Below the pieces are notes generated by a model. The model was not told where the DNA came from, did no database searches, and worked only from the letters and a program-made list of their open reading frames with translations. The translations under genes and the position numbers were made by a program. This document shows positions 25,570-34,007 of a stretch of DNA of 54,560 nt, piece after piece. Position 1 is the first letter of the stretch. Every line of letters begins with the position of its first letter. This stretch comes from Dyella acidisoli (GTDB lineage Bacteria > Pseudomonadota > Gammaproteobacteria > Xanthomonadales > Rhodanobacteraceae): positions 1 through 54,560 of the forward strand of contig NZ_BSOB01000051.1 of the NCBI RefSeq assembly GCF_030160295.1. The letters run 5' to 3'.

Positions 25570-26093
25570 GAAACGAGCCTCGATTTGAAAAAAAGCTCCC
25601 TTACGGCGCATGTGGGTATGCGTCGATGGGTGATGTCTGGGTGACTCGTTCAAACTAGGCGTCGCGTATGACGGTTCTGTTACTCGGGATTGACGATGCA
25701 GTAAGACAGTCCGGCAAAGCGGATTGGCTTCATTAGATTGAATGTTGTTTGCTACGCCTCGACGTGAAGAAGTCGCTGCCATCAACATAGATTCACTTAC
25801 AACGGCTGGATATTTAAAGCTCGCGACGAAACATCCTGAGTGAACCCCTCTCCCTTCGGGAGAGGAGCTTGCCCTCGACTCGATCGGGGGTGCCGTAAGG
25901 CGGGTGAGGGTTCGAACGAAGCGCGATACCCATCTCTCGCGCAAGTCGTCGTGATCGCGCGTTGCTCGCACCCTCACCCCAACCCCTCTCCCGAAGGGAG
26001 AGGGGCTCAGTCCACGCGCCGTTTAACACCATGAAGCGATGAGACGTCCAAGTAACGCAGCGCTATCATCCCTTCACTAACCGACGAGGCCGT
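25570..26093. other. Divergent intergenic region between receptor and LysR genes
   Basis: About 520 bases hold the receptor promoter (minus strand) and the LysR promoter (plus strand), but no clear -35/-10 pair stands out. The distal part is filled by the composite repeat at 25823-26010. No gene is supported. Confidence 0.5.
25823..26010. repeat. Composite CCTCTCCC repeat with inverted ends
   Basis: It starts CGAAACATCCTGAGTGAACC, runs into CCTCTCCCTTCGGGAGAGG, then a unique middle (CCCTCGACTCGATCGGGGGTG, GGCGGGTGAGGGTTCG), and closes with ACCCTCACCCCAACCCCTCT and CCCGAAGGGAGAGGGGCTCAG. The same modules appear in the opposite order at 44018-44186, and its two ends flank LIR copy 3. It looks like one mobile or amplifiable unit rather than chance similarity. 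Confidence 0.8.
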
Positions 26094-26990
26094 ATGGACC
26101 GATTCGCATCGATGGAAACCTTTGTGTGCGTCGTGGAAGCCGGTTCCTTTTCGGCGGCAGCGCGACGGCTCAACGTAGGTCAACCCGCCGTGTCCAAGTC
26201 GATCGCGCAATTGGAAGAACGACTTGGCGTGCGGCTGGTGGTGCGCACCACCCGTGGCCTTACACCAACCGAAGCCGGCCAGCAGTATTACGAACGGGCC
26301 AAGCGTTCGATAGAGGAAGCCAACGAAGCGGAGCTTGTAGCGCGTGGCGCTGGCAAAGGGCTTAGCGGAAAGCTGCGCGTGTGCGGCGCAGTCACGTTCG
26401 CGCGCCTGCACATTGTGCCGCGCCTCAAGCCGTTTCTGGATGCGCATCCTGATCTCAAGATCGATATCGTGCTGGACGATCGGCAGATCGATCTGCTGGA
26501 ACACGGCATCGACGTAGCGCTGCGCATGGGTGATTTGAGCGATTCCAGCATGACGGCACGACGCCTCGCGCAATCGCGGCGTTTTGCAGTCGCCACGCCG
26601 GCCTATCTGAAGACGCATGGGGAACCGAAAACGCCCGCGGAACTCGCACAACATGAAGCGGTGATCTACAGCCCCGGCGGCAATCACACTGCGTGGGATT
26701 TCCGGCGCGGCGAAACAGAGATTTCCGTGGCCGTGAACGGGCGCATCCAGGTGACCGCCGCGGAAGGTGTGCGTGCGGCGGTGTTAGCAGATATGGGCAT
26801 CGCCATCGCATCGGAATGGATGTTCGCATCCGAAATTGAAAACGGCAGGGTCAAGACGCTGCTGAAGGACTGGCAATTGCCTATCATCGACTTGTGGGCG
26901 GTGTTTCCGACCGGGCGCATGGTAAGCGCCAAGGCACGCGCCTTCGCTGACTTTGTCGAGGCGATGCTGAAGGACACCGCCTCGACCTAA
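26094..26990 (+). CDS. LysR-type transcriptional regulator
   Basis: A 298-residue regulator. The helix-turn-helix is at about 5-65 (VVEAGSFSAAARRLNVGQPA, VRTTRGLTPTEAG), then the effector-binding domain. It belongs to the large group that includes DmlR-like and aldehyde/quinone-responsive regulators. GAGG precedes the ATG. It is tail-to-tail with the peroxiredoxin-like gene, 10 bases apart, and divergent from the TonB-dependent receptor across a 524-base gap. No adjacent target is obvious. Confidence 0.85.
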   Translation: MDRFASMETFVCVVEAGSFSAAARRLNVGQPAVSKSIAQLEERLGVRLVVRTTRGLTPTEAGQQYYERAKRSIEEANEAELVARGAGKGLSGKLRVCGAVTFARLHIVPRLKPFLDAHPDLKIDIVLDDRQIDLLEHGIDVALRMGDLSDSSMTARRLAQSRRFAVATPAYLKTHGEPKTPAELAQHEAVIYSPGGNHTAWDFRRGETEISVAVNGRIQVTAAEGVRAAVLADMGIAIASEWMFASEIENGRVKTLLKDWQLPIIDLWAVFPTGRMVSAKARAFADFVEAMLKDTAST

Positions 26991-27000
26991 GGTTTCAAGG

Positions 27001-27669
27001 TTACGCGATGCTGTAGCGCTGCAGCACCGGTAAAAGTTCTTCCGGCTCCGGCCGATGCGTGTAATCCGGATTGACTTCCGCGTAAACGATGATGCCATCC
27101 GGCGCGACGACGTAGCGGGCGGGAATCGGTAGTGTCCAGCTGTCGTCGCCATTGAACGCCGGCAGCTGGTTTTTCAGCTTCTTGTACAGCTCCACCAGGT
27201 AGTTCGGCAGCGTATAACGAAGGCCGAAGGCCATGGCGACATCGTTGTGCGGATCGCTGAGGATCGGAAACTCAAGCTGATTGTTGCGCATGGACTTGAG
27301 GCTATTCACCGCGATCTGCGGCGATATCGCCACCAGGTTGGCACCCGCTTCATGGATGGCTGGCAGCGTGGCTTGCAGCGCCTTCAATTCGAAATTGCAG
27401 TACGGGCACCACACGCCGCGATAGAAGCTGATCACCAGCGGACCTTGCTTGAGCAATTCGGTGGAAGACACCGGCTTGCCGTGTGCATCGTTCAATACGA
27501 AAGCTGGCGCCTTGTCGCCCGCCTTGAGTGCGCGTGTTGCCTGACCGGAGGCGATCAGCTCCAGGGTGGCGCGTTCCATGATGGGATGGATTTCCGGTGG
27601 TGCGTTGTATGGCGGCTTGCCGGCGCGGAAATCGGCTTTGAAGGCATCGAGTGTGGCTTGAAGAGACAT
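27001..27669 (-). CDS. Peroxiredoxin-like (AhpC/TSA-type) thiol oxidoreductase
   Basis: A 222-residue thioredoxin-fold protein. The active-site strand reads FYRGVWCPYCNFEL, a CxxC arrangement where classical peroxiredoxins have a single peroxidatic Cys, so a thiol peroxidase or disulfide reductase role is possible. No signal peptide. AGGAG lies eight bases before the ATG at 27669. It follows the RclC-like gene by 117 bases on the same strand, so both probably belong to the regulon of the RclR-like protein nearby. Confidence 0.8.
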   Translation of the reverse strand: MSLQATLDAFKADFRAGKPPYNAPPEIHPIMERATLELIASGQATRALKAGDKAPAFVLNDAHGKPVSSTELLKQGPLVISFYRGVWCPYCNFELKALQATLPAIHEAGANLVAISPQIAVNSLKSMRNNQLEFPILSDPHNDVAMAFGLRYTLPNYLVELYKKLKNQLPAFNGDDSWTLPIPARYVVAPDGIIVYAEVNPDYTHRPEPEELLPVLQRYSIA

Positions 27670-27786
27670 AGCATGGACTCCTGGGTTGGATATGCAGTGG
27701 ATGTGCTGCCCATCTTGTGGATCCATCGCCGCGGGAAGAACCCGCGGCGTGTGCATATCTCCCATTCCTGCCTGGAATCGCGGCGT

Positions 27787-28281
27787 TCAACCCTGAGTTG
27801 GTAGCGCGCGTACCCGCACTACGTCTTCCTTGAGCAAATAGATCGACACGGCCAGCAGCACCACGTCCTTCATCAGGAATGGAACATTGCCGACCATCGC
27901 CGGAAAGCCACCGGCCGATGCGGCCCAGCCATTTGGCATGAAGGGAATGATCGTCACGGTCATCACGAAAGTAATCACCGAACCGGCCGCGCCGAGTATC
28001 CCAAGACGCTTGTTCCAGAAGCCCGCCAGGATAAGCGCGCCGAACGTCCATTCGGAAACGCCAAGGAACCAGCTTGCGCCGCGAATGCCGAACACCGGAT
28101 ACATCCATGAAATCAGCGGGCCGTTGCTGATGAAAGGAATCAGTACCTGCGCCTCGTATTCAAACCATTTCTGGTAACCGAAGAAGAAAAAGATGATCAC
28201 CATGGAAGCGCGGAGCAGGTGGTAATCGAGATCCCTCTTGAGCAGGGCTGAGCTGGCCAGGATGCGAATGAGCGAGTTCAT
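27787..28281 (-). CDS. RclC-like (YkgB, DUF417) inner-membrane protein
   Basis: A 164-residue protein with about four transmembrane helices (MVIIFFFFGYQKWFEYEAQ, WFLGVSEWTFGALILAGF, GSVITFVMTVTIIPFM, FLMKDVVLLAVSIYLL). The FGYQKWFEYEA and GFPAMVGNVPFLMKD signatures match DUF417, whose Escherichia coli member RclC is induced by hypochlorous acid and protects against it. The ATG at 28281 is divergent from an RclR-like AraC gene, as in E. coli. The promoter region carries the 66-bp element shared with the AhpD-like gene. Confidence 0.85.
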   Translation of the reverse strand: MNSLIRILASSALLKRDLDYHLLRASMVIIFFFFGYQKWFEYEAQVLIPFISNGPLISWMYPVFGIRGASWFLGVSEWTFGALILAGFWNKRLGILGAAGSVITFVMTVTIIPFMPNGWAASAGGFPAMVGNVPFLMKDVVLLAVSIYLLKEDVVRVRALPTQG

Positions 28282-28331
28282 GATGCGGTCCTCTTGAGAA
28301 TGAGCGAATGGGGTTTGCGTTGCGGTGATGG

Positions 28332-28397
28332 CACTTTACGCAGCCATGCTGAGCTGGTTAATGTTGCAATCACTCAAATGCATGCTCATTCGTCTCA
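28332..28397 (-). promoter_or_regulatory. Conserved 66-bp promoter/operator element, copy A (before the rclC-like gene)
   Basis: Plus-strand reading: CACTTTACG-N17-TTAATG-N9-CTCA-N4-CATGCTCATTCGTCTCA. The copy at 29999-30064 has the same blocks with the same spacings and one mismatch in the last block. Read toward the rclC-like gene it is TGAGACGAATGAGCATG...CATTAA...CGTAAAGTG, ending 50 bases before the start codon. TGAG repeats suggest direct AraC-family half sites; CATTAA and TAAAGT could serve as weak -35 and -10 boxes. The other end abuts the ribosome-binding site of the RclR-like gene, allowing autoregulation. Confidence 0.7.
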
Positions 28398-28409
28398 TCG
28401 AGGTCCCGC

Positions 28410-29351
28410 ATGTCACCCCCGCTGGATTGGCTAAGCCGCTTGCTCGAGATCGCGCCGGTGCGCGGCGAGCTCGATTTGCGCTGCATGTATGGCGCGCCAT
28501 GGCGCATCGATCAGAGCGCGTCGGCGCCTGGAGAAATTCCCTATCACGTGGTGCTCGGCGGATCAGCCGTGCTGGAAGATCCAGCTGGTGGCGCGCCACA
28601 TCAGCTCGCAACAGGCGATATCGTGCTGCTTGCCGATGGCGATGCACACACGCTGCATGACGGCAGCGGCAAGCGAGCGAAACGTTCGCACGAGCGCGCG
28701 GTGGCCAACTTGGTCTTCAGCGAAAACGCCGGCAATGGTGCGCGACTGGACATGTTGTGTGGCCGGTTCGTGCTCAGTCCCACGCACGCACGTTTGCTGC
28801 GCGAATATCTTCCGACGCGTTTGATTGCGCATTCGGCCGTCCAAACCGGCGACGCGACGTCGACCGGTATGCATCTGTCCAATCTGCTGGCGTTGATGCG
28901 TGTGGAATCGGGCGGCGAAAGCCTCGGTGGACGCGCGATGCTCAATGCGCTTTCGACGGCGCTGTTTGCCTTGACGTTGCGCTTTGCCAGCGAATCCGGC
29001 GAAGCGCCGGAAGGCTTGCTGGCCCTGGCGGGTTATCCGCGTCTGGCGCCAGCGTTGGATGCGATGCTCCATCATCCCGATCAAGCGTGGACGCTGCCCG
29101 CGCTCGCGCAGCTGTGCAATATGTCGCGCGCAACGTTCGTGCGTTTGTTTCAAGAGAAGCTTGGGCGTTCGGCTAGTGATTTGCTGACGGATATCCGCAT
29201 GACGATGGCGGCGAATGAATTACGCACGTCAGCGGCGTCGACGGGGGCGATTGCGGAGCAGGTGGGGTATCAGTCAGAGGCGGCGTTTCAGCGGGCTTTT
29301 AAGCTGCATATGGGCGTGACGCCAGCGGGGTGGCGGCGTGAAGCGCAATAA
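28410..29351 (+). CDS. RclR-like AraC-family regulator with cupin sensor domain
   Basis: A 313-residue regulator. Residues about 5-185 form a cupin_6/AraC-binding domain; residues about 205-310 form the double helix-turn-helix (LPALAQLCNMSRATFVRLFQ, IAEQVGYQSEAAFQRAF). It aligns with E. coli RclR, the hypochlorous-acid sensor. Cys25 (LRCMYGAPW) and Cys117 (MLCGRFVLS) occupy the positions of the redox cysteines Cys21 and Cys89 of RclR. It is divergent from the RclC-like gene. GAGG six bases before the ATG supports this start. An oxidant-sensing role is inferred from homology and these two residues. Confidence 0.82.
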   Translation: MSPPLDWLSRLLEIAPVRGELDLRCMYGAPWRIDQSASAPGEIPYHVVLGGSAVLEDPAGGAPHQLATGDIVLLADGDAHTLHDGSGKRAKRSHERAVANLVFSENAGNGARLDMLCGRFVLSPTHARLLREYLPTRLIAHSAVQTGDATSTGMHLSNLLALMRVESGGESLGGRAMLNALSTALFALTLRFASESGEAPEGLLALAGYPRLAPALDAMLHHPDQAWTLPALAQLCNMSRATFVRLFQEKLGRSASDLLTDIRMTMAANELRTSAASTGAIAEQVGYQSEAAFQRAFKLHMGVTPAGWRREAQ

Positions 29352-29372
29352 GCAATCTTGCCGATTATTGCC

Positions 29373-29401
29373 CCCCTCCCCTACTACACGTAGGGGAGGG
29401 G
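29373..29401. terminator. Intrinsic terminator-like hairpin between convergent genes
   Basis: CCCCTCCCCTAC-TACAC-GTAGGGGAGGGG is a perfect 12-bp stem followed on the plus strand by ATATTTT. It lies 21 bases after the RclR-like gene stop and 30 bases from the end of the convergent AhpD-like gene. It also resembles the CCTCTCCC repeats, so a repeat may have been recruited as terminator. Confidence 0.6.
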
Positions 29402-29430
29402 ATATTTTCCGGCAGCTTGAAACCAATCGC

Positions 29431-29967
29431 TCACGCAACTGCCGGAAAATCCAGCGTCGTGTCATTGATGCGATTGAACACGTTGGTAAACGTGATGCCT
29501 GCAATCGCCAAACTGATATCCACCAGCTGCGCGTCGTTGTAACCCGCGTTCTTGATCGCAGCGAAATCCGCATCGCTGACCGTGCCACTGCTCTTCACCA
29601 GACTGCGCACAAAGCTGACCAGCGCATCACGCTTGGCGTCGCCAGTCGTTTCACCCTTGCGGATCTGCTTCAGCGCATCAGGCTTCAGGCCAGCCATCTT
29701 GCCCAGCAGGCTATGAGCGGCTTCACAGTAGTCACAGCCGGTGACAGCGCTGACGGTGAGCTTGATGGTTTCCTGGTCTTGCTTGCTGAGTGTGCCGGCA
29801 GCGAGTACGGCATCGGCCTGCAGCATGGCCTTCAACGCGGCTGGGTTAAGTGCGCCGATGGCGGCATAGGTGTTCGGTACGCTGCCGGCGGCTTTCTTGA
29901 TCTGCGCGTAGACCTCGGCGGTGGCGCCCGTGGCAGTGTCGACGGCGGGGGTATGAATGCGAGACAT
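29431..29967 (-). CDS. AhpD-like carboxymuconolactone decarboxylase-family protein
   Basis: A 178-residue all-helical protein of the AhpD/CMD superfamily with the active-site motif VTGCDYCEAAHSLLG (CxxC followed by His), which in AhpD carries out thiol-dependent peroxide reduction. Members are often co-regulated with reactive-chlorine or quinone stress genes. GGAG precedes the ATG. The promoter region holds the second copy of the 66-bp element found before the RclC-like gene, 31 bases before the start codon, so the two genes likely form one regulon. Confidence 0.85.
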   Translation of the reverse strand: MSRIHTPAVDTATGATAEVYAQIKKAAGSVPNTYAAIGALNPAALKAMLQADAVLAAGTLSKQDQETIKLTVSAVTGCDYCEAAHSLLGKMAGLKPDALKQIRKGETTGDAKRDALVSFVRSLVKSSGTVSDADFAAIKNAGYNDAQLVDISLAIAGITFTNVFNRINDTTLDFPAVA

Positions 29968-29998
29968 GGTGGTTGACTCCGTTGGTTGGGGACGGCGT

Positions 29999-30064
29999 CA
30001 CTTTACGAGCGGGGCATGCGCCGCTTAATGCCGCTGCGGCTCAGAAACATGCTCGTTCGTCTCA
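29999..30064 (-). promoter_or_regulatory. Conserved 66-bp promoter/operator element, copy B (before the ahpD-like gene)
   Basis: CACTTTACG-N17-TTAATG-N9-CTCA-N4-CATGCTCGTTCGTCTCA on the plus strand, with block spacings identical to copy A at 28332. The spacer sequences differ, so this is not a simple recent duplication. Read toward the AhpD-like gene it places TGAGACGAACGAGCATG upstream and CGTAAAGTG nearest the gene. Confidence 0.7.
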
Positions 30065-30203
30065 ATCGCCCATTTACTTGAAAAACGGGGCCATTCCTGC
30101 GAGGACTGACTGCTATGTCCCGGCGCCGGCTACTGGCGGCGCGGTCGACGGCGCACAGTTCGCTCCAGCAACGAACCCATCCACTCGTTTCAGGAGAACG
30201 CTC

Positions 30204-30953
30204 ATGAATACCCCCGTCGTATTGGTTACTGGCGCACTCACCGGCATCGGCCGTGCCACGGCCTTCGCTTTCGCGAAAGAAGGTGCGCGCATCGCCGTCA
30301 GCGGTCGTCGCGAAGAAGAAGGCCAGGCGCTTGCCAACGAGTTGCGCGCTACCGGCGTGCAAGCGGAATTCATCCGCGCCGACGTGCGCTTTGAAGACGA
30401 CGTGCGCAAGCTGATCGACCAGATCGTCGCCCGCTTTGGCCGCATTGATGTCGCCGTCAACAATGCCGGCACGGAAGGTCAACTTGGCCCCATCACCGAG
30501 CAAACGGTCGAGAACTACGAAGCCACCTTCGCCACCAATGTGCTCGGCACGCTGCTGTCGATGAAGCACGAGATGCGCGTGATGCTCGCGCAAGGTTCCG
30601 GCTCAATCGTGAATATCTCTTCGATCGCTGGCAAAGTCGGCATGCCCGGCGCTTCTGTCTATGTGGCTAGCAAGCATGCGGTGGAAGGCATCACCAAGAG
30701 CGCCGCGTTGGAAGGTGCCGCAGCGGGCGTACGTGTGAATGCCGTGGCGCCGGGGCCGGTTGCAACCAACATGCTTGATCGCTTCACCGGCGGCAGTGCA
30801 GATGTCAAAGCCGGTTTTCTGGATTCCATCCCGGTGAAGCGTGCAGCGGAGATCGATGAGATCGTGCAGACCATTCTGTTCCTGGCCGGCGACAAGTCGC
30901 GTTATCTGACCGGCCAGTCGATTGGCGTGGATGGCGGCTATACCGCGCAGTAA
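30204..30953 (+). CDS. Short-chain dehydrogenase/reductase (SDR), classical type
   Basis: A 249-residue NAD(P)-dependent oxidoreductase. The cofactor motif is TGALTGIGRA (a TGxxxGIG variant), NNAG at about 90, the catalytic serine in NISSIAGK, YVASK as the Tyr-x-x-x-Lys pair, and the C-terminal TGQSIGVDGGYTAQ. CAGGAG precedes the ATG at 30204; extending upstream adds sequence with no family match. It is divergent from the AhpD-like gene, so the element at 29999 lies between them and could also affect this gene. Its stop directly abuts the stop of the UvrA-like gene. Substrate unknown. Confidence 0.88.
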   Translation: MNTPVVLVTGALTGIGRATAFAFAKEGARIAVSGRREEEGQALANELRATGVQAEFIRADVRFEDDVRKLIDQIVARFGRIDVAVNNAGTEGQLGPITEQTVENYEATFATNVLGTLLSMKHEMRVMLAQGSGSIVNISSIAGKVGMPGASVYVASKHAVEGITKSAALEGAAAGVRVNAVAPGPVATNMLDRFTGGSADVKAGFLDSIPVKRAAEIDEIVQTILFLAGDKSRYLTGQSIGVDGGYTAQ

Positions 30954-33374
30954 TCATCCACGTCGTGCAGCCCGTGCTGGTTTGGACTGCGCGCCGACGT
31001 ACGCTGCGAGATGCTCGCCGGTAAGCGTGGAACGCGCAGCAACCAGATCAGCCGGTTTGCCTTCGAACACGATCTTTCCGCCATCGTGTCCAGCGCCGGG
31101 GCCGAGGTCGATGATCCAATCGGCGTGCGCCATCACCGCTGGATGATGCTCGATGACGATGACCGACTTGCCGGCGTCGACAAGCCGGACCAGCAAGCCG
31201 AGCAGTTGTTGGATGTCGGCGAGGTGCAGGCCGACGGTCGGTTCGTCGAGCACATAGATGCCGCCCTTCTCTGCCATATAAGTGGCCAGCTTGAGCCGCT
31301 GCCGCTCACCGCCGGATAACGTGGTGAGCGGTTGTCCAAGGCTGAGGTAACCAAGGCCGACGTCGACCAGGCCGGACAAGATGGCGTGAGCCGCCGGATT
31401 TTTCGCTTTTCCGGAGCCAAAGAATGCTTCGGCTTCGGTTACCGACATCGCAAGCACTTCGCTGATATCGCGTCCGCCGAGCTTGTACTTGAGCACGGAT
31501 GGCTGGAAGCGCTTGCCTTCGCACTCTTCGCAGGTGGTGGCGACGCCAGCCATCATCGCCAGGTCAGTGTAGATCACGCCGGCTCCGTTGCAGGTGGGAC
31601 ACGCACCCTCGGAGTTCGCGCTGAACAGCGCAGGCTTCACGTTGTTGGCTTTCGCGAACGCGTTGCGGATCGGATCGAGCAAGCCGGTATACGTCGCCGG
31701 GTTGCTGCGTCGCGAACCTTTGATGGCGGCTTGGTCGATCGACACGACACCGTCACGCCCCGACACCGAACCATGAATCAGCGAGCTCTTGCCCGATCCG
31801 GCCACGCCGGTTACCACCACCAGCACACCGAGCGGGATGTCGACGTTGACGTTCTTGAGGTTGTGGGTGCTGGCACCGCGCACCTTCAGCACCTCGGAAG
31901 ACGTGCGCACCGACGGCTTCAACGTGGCGCGGTCGTCCAGATGGCGTCCTGTCAACGTGCCGCTGGCGCGCAATCCGTCGACGGTGCCCTCGAACACTAC
32001 TTCGCCACCGGCGCTGCCAGCGCCAGGCCCGAGATCGACGACGTGATCGGCAATCGCGATGGTCTGCGGTTTGTGCTCCACCACGAGCACGGTGTTGCCC
32101 TTGTCGCGCAGACGCAGCAGCAGCTCGTTCATCCGCTGTATGTCGTGTGGGTGCAGGCCAGTGGTGGGCTCATCGAACACGTAGGTGACATCGGTGAGTG
32201 AGGAACCCAGATGTCCGATCATCTTTACGCGTTGCGCTTCACCACCCGACAGCGTGCCCGATGGCCGATCGAGTGAGAGATAGCCCAGCCCGATCTCCAC
32301 GAACGAATCGAGCGTGTGTTGCAGCGCTTGCAGCAGCGGCGCCACCGACGGTTCGCTGAGGTCGCCAACCCATGCAGCCAGATCGCTGATCTGCATCGCG
32401 CAGGCATCGGCAATGTTGATCTTCTTGATCTTGGAAGAACGAGCCCCCTCGCTGAGTCGTGTGCCGCCGCATTCGGAACAAGTGGTGAACGTGACCGCCC
32501 GATCCACGAACGCGCGGATATGCGGCTGCATCGCTTCCTTGTCCTTGGACAGCATCGACTTCTGGATGCGCGGGATCAGACCCTCATAGGTCATGTTGAT
32601 GCCCGCGATCTTCATCCGCGTCGGTTCGCGGTGAAGGAAGTCTTGCAGTTCTTTCTTGGTGTATTTGCGGATCGGTTTGTCCGCATCGTAGAAACCCGAC
32701 GCGGCGTAGAGCCTGAAATTCCAGCCACCCGCTTGATAACCAGGAATGGTGAGTGCGCCTTCGCTGAGTGACTTGCTGTCGTCGTAGAGTTGCGCAAGGT
32801 CGATGTCGGTGACCGAGCCCATGCCTTCGCAACGCGGACACATGCCGCCGATGCGGGTGAAGGTTTGTTTCACGGTCTTGCTGGCGCCGCGTTCGACCGT
32901 GATCGCACCGACTGCCTTGACCGATGGAACATTGAAGGCGAATGCGCTTGGTGGGCCGACAAACGGCTTGCCGAGTCGACTGAAAAGGATGCGCAACATC
33001 GCGTTGGCGTCGGTCACCGTGCCGACGGTGGAGCGTGCATGCGCACCCATCCGTTCCTGGTCGACGATGATTGCGGTGGTCAATCCTTCCAGCACATCGA
33101 CTTCGGGCCGCGCCAGTGTCGGCATGAAACCCTGCACGAACGCGCTGTAGGTTTCATTGATCAGCCGCTGCGATTCGGCTGCAATGGTGTCGAACACCAG
33201 CGAGCTTTTGCCCGAGCCGGAGACACCCGTGAATACGGTCAGCCGACGCTTGGGGATATCGACGTTGACGTCCTTGAGGTTGTTTTCGCGTGCACCGTGC
33301 ACGCGGATCAGGTCGTGGCTGTCGGCGGTGTGTTGCGCGGGGGATTGCATCCCCTTACTGGTGACCTTGCTCAT
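30954..33374 (-). CDS. UvrA2-like (drug-resistance type) ABC ATPase
   Basis: An 806-residue double ABC ATPase of the UvrA family, shorter than housekeeping UvrA (about 940). It has two Walker A sites (GVSGSGKSSL, GVAGSGKSSL), two signature motifs (TLSGGEAQR, TLSGGERQR) with DEPTTGLH and DEPTVGLH, and zinc-finger pairs CPRCEGMG, CSECGGTR, CPTCNGAG and CEECEGKR. Such short UvrA homologues (DrrC/UvrA2 type) are tied to tolerance of DNA-binding drugs. It follows the VOC and AraC genes on the same strand; this three-gene set suggests an inducible response to an electrophile or antibiotic. Confidence 0.88.
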   Translation of the reverse strand: MSKVTSKGMQSPAQHTADSHDLIRVHGARENNLKDVNVDIPKRRLTVFTGVSGSGKSSLVFDTIAAESQRLINETYSAFVQGFMPTLARPEVDVLEGLTTAIIVDQERMGAHARSTVGTVTDANAMLRILFSRLGKPFVGPPSAFAFNVPSVKAVGAITVERGASKTVKQTFTRIGGMCPRCEGMGSVTDIDLAQLYDDSKSLSEGALTIPGYQAGGWNFRLYAASGFYDADKPIRKYTKKELQDFLHREPTRMKIAGINMTYEGLIPRIQKSMLSKDKEAMQPHIRAFVDRAVTFTTCSECGGTRLSEGARSSKIKKINIADACAMQISDLAAWVGDLSEPSVAPLLQALQHTLDSFVEIGLGYLSLDRPSGTLSGGEAQRVKMIGHLGSSLTDVTYVFDEPTTGLHPHDIQRMNELLLRLRDKGNTVLVVEHKPQTIAIADHVVDLGPGAGSAGGEVVFEGTVDGLRASGTLTGRHLDDRATLKPSVRTSSEVLKVRGASTHNLKNVNVDIPLGVLVVVTGVAGSGKSSLIHGSVSGRDGVVSIDQAAIKGSRRSNPATYTGLLDPIRNAFAKANNVKPALFSANSEGACPTCNGAGVIYTDLAMMAGVATTCEECEGKRFQPSVLKYKLGGRDISEVLAMSVTEAEAFFGSGKAKNPAAHAILSGLVDVGLGYLSLGQPLTTLSGGERQRLKLATYMAEKGGIYVLDEPTVGLHLADIQQLLGLLVRLVDAGKSVIVIEHHPAVMAHADWIIDLGPGAGHDGGKIVFEGKPADLVAARSTLTGEHLAAYVGAQSKPARAARRG

Positions 33375-33408
33375 CGTGTTTCCTTGATCGCTGGGGAATG
33401 CCTCATGC

Positions 33409-33549
33409 CGTCGCCCCGGCGAAGGCCGGGGCCTAGTGTCTTGATTCAGAGCAAAGTCACTGGGTGATTCGCTTCGCTCACCCCTTCGGGGCCGTCCTTC
33501 GGACGTTCTCCGCGCTCCGCGCTACGTCCGGCCTTCGCCGGGACGACGA
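33409..33549. repeat. Inverted GTCGCCCCGGCGAAGGCCGGGG repeat pair
   Basis: GTCGCCCCGGCGAAGGCCGG at the left and CCGGCCTTCGCCGGGACGAC at the right enclose about 100 bases containing several short TTCGG/CCGAA hairpins. This belongs to the GTCATTCCGGCGAAGGCC family and fills the gap between the VOC and UvrA-like genes. Confidence 0.7.
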
Positions 33550-33560
33550 GCTGAGGTTTT

Positions 33561-33971
33561 TTAGCGCAGCTGTTGAATGCGGATCAGATTTCCCGCCGGA
33601 TCACGCACCGCGCAGTCACGCACGCCATACGGTTGATCGGTCGGCTCCTGCACGATTTCGACGTCACGGCCTTGCACACGCTCAAACATGCCTTCGAGAT
33701 CCTTGGTCGCCAGCAGCAGCGCGGCGTAGGTGCCCTTGGCCATCATTTCCGTGATGGTGCGGCGCTCATCGTCGGTGATGCCAGGATAAGCAGCTGGCGG
33801 CGCCAGTACGATGGATGTGCCCGGCTGGTTGGGCGGCCCGACGGTGATCCAGCGCATGCCGCCGTAGCCGACGTCGTTGCGTACCTCGAAACCGAGGGTG
33901 TCGCGGTAGAAGGCCAGTGAGGCGTCCGGGTCATTGTGAGGGAGGAAGCTTGCGTGAATGGAGATGTCCAT
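33561..33971 (-). CDS. VOC-superfamily (glyoxalase/bleomycin-resistance-like) protein
   Basis: A 136-residue protein with paired beta-alpha-beta-beta-beta modules: LPHNDPDASLAFYRDTLGFE at the N-terminus and YGVRDCAVRDPAGNLIRIQQ at the end. These are standard VOC signatures, giving metal-dependent lyase, dioxygenase or drug-binding activity. It is 36 bases downstream of the AraC gene and upstream of the UvrA-like gene on the same strand, so it probably forms part of a resistance operon. Substrate cannot be called. Confidence 0.85.
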   Translation of the reverse strand: MDISIHASFLPHNDPDASLAFYRDTLGFEVRNDVGYGGMRWITVGPPNQPGTSIVLAPPAAYPGITDDERRTITEMMAKGTYAALLLATKDLEGMFERVQGRDVEIVQEPTDQPYGVRDCAVRDPAGNLIRIQQLR

Positions 33972-34007
33972 GGCGTCAGTCTCAGTGGTGGGTGAAGTCC
34001 ATGGCGA

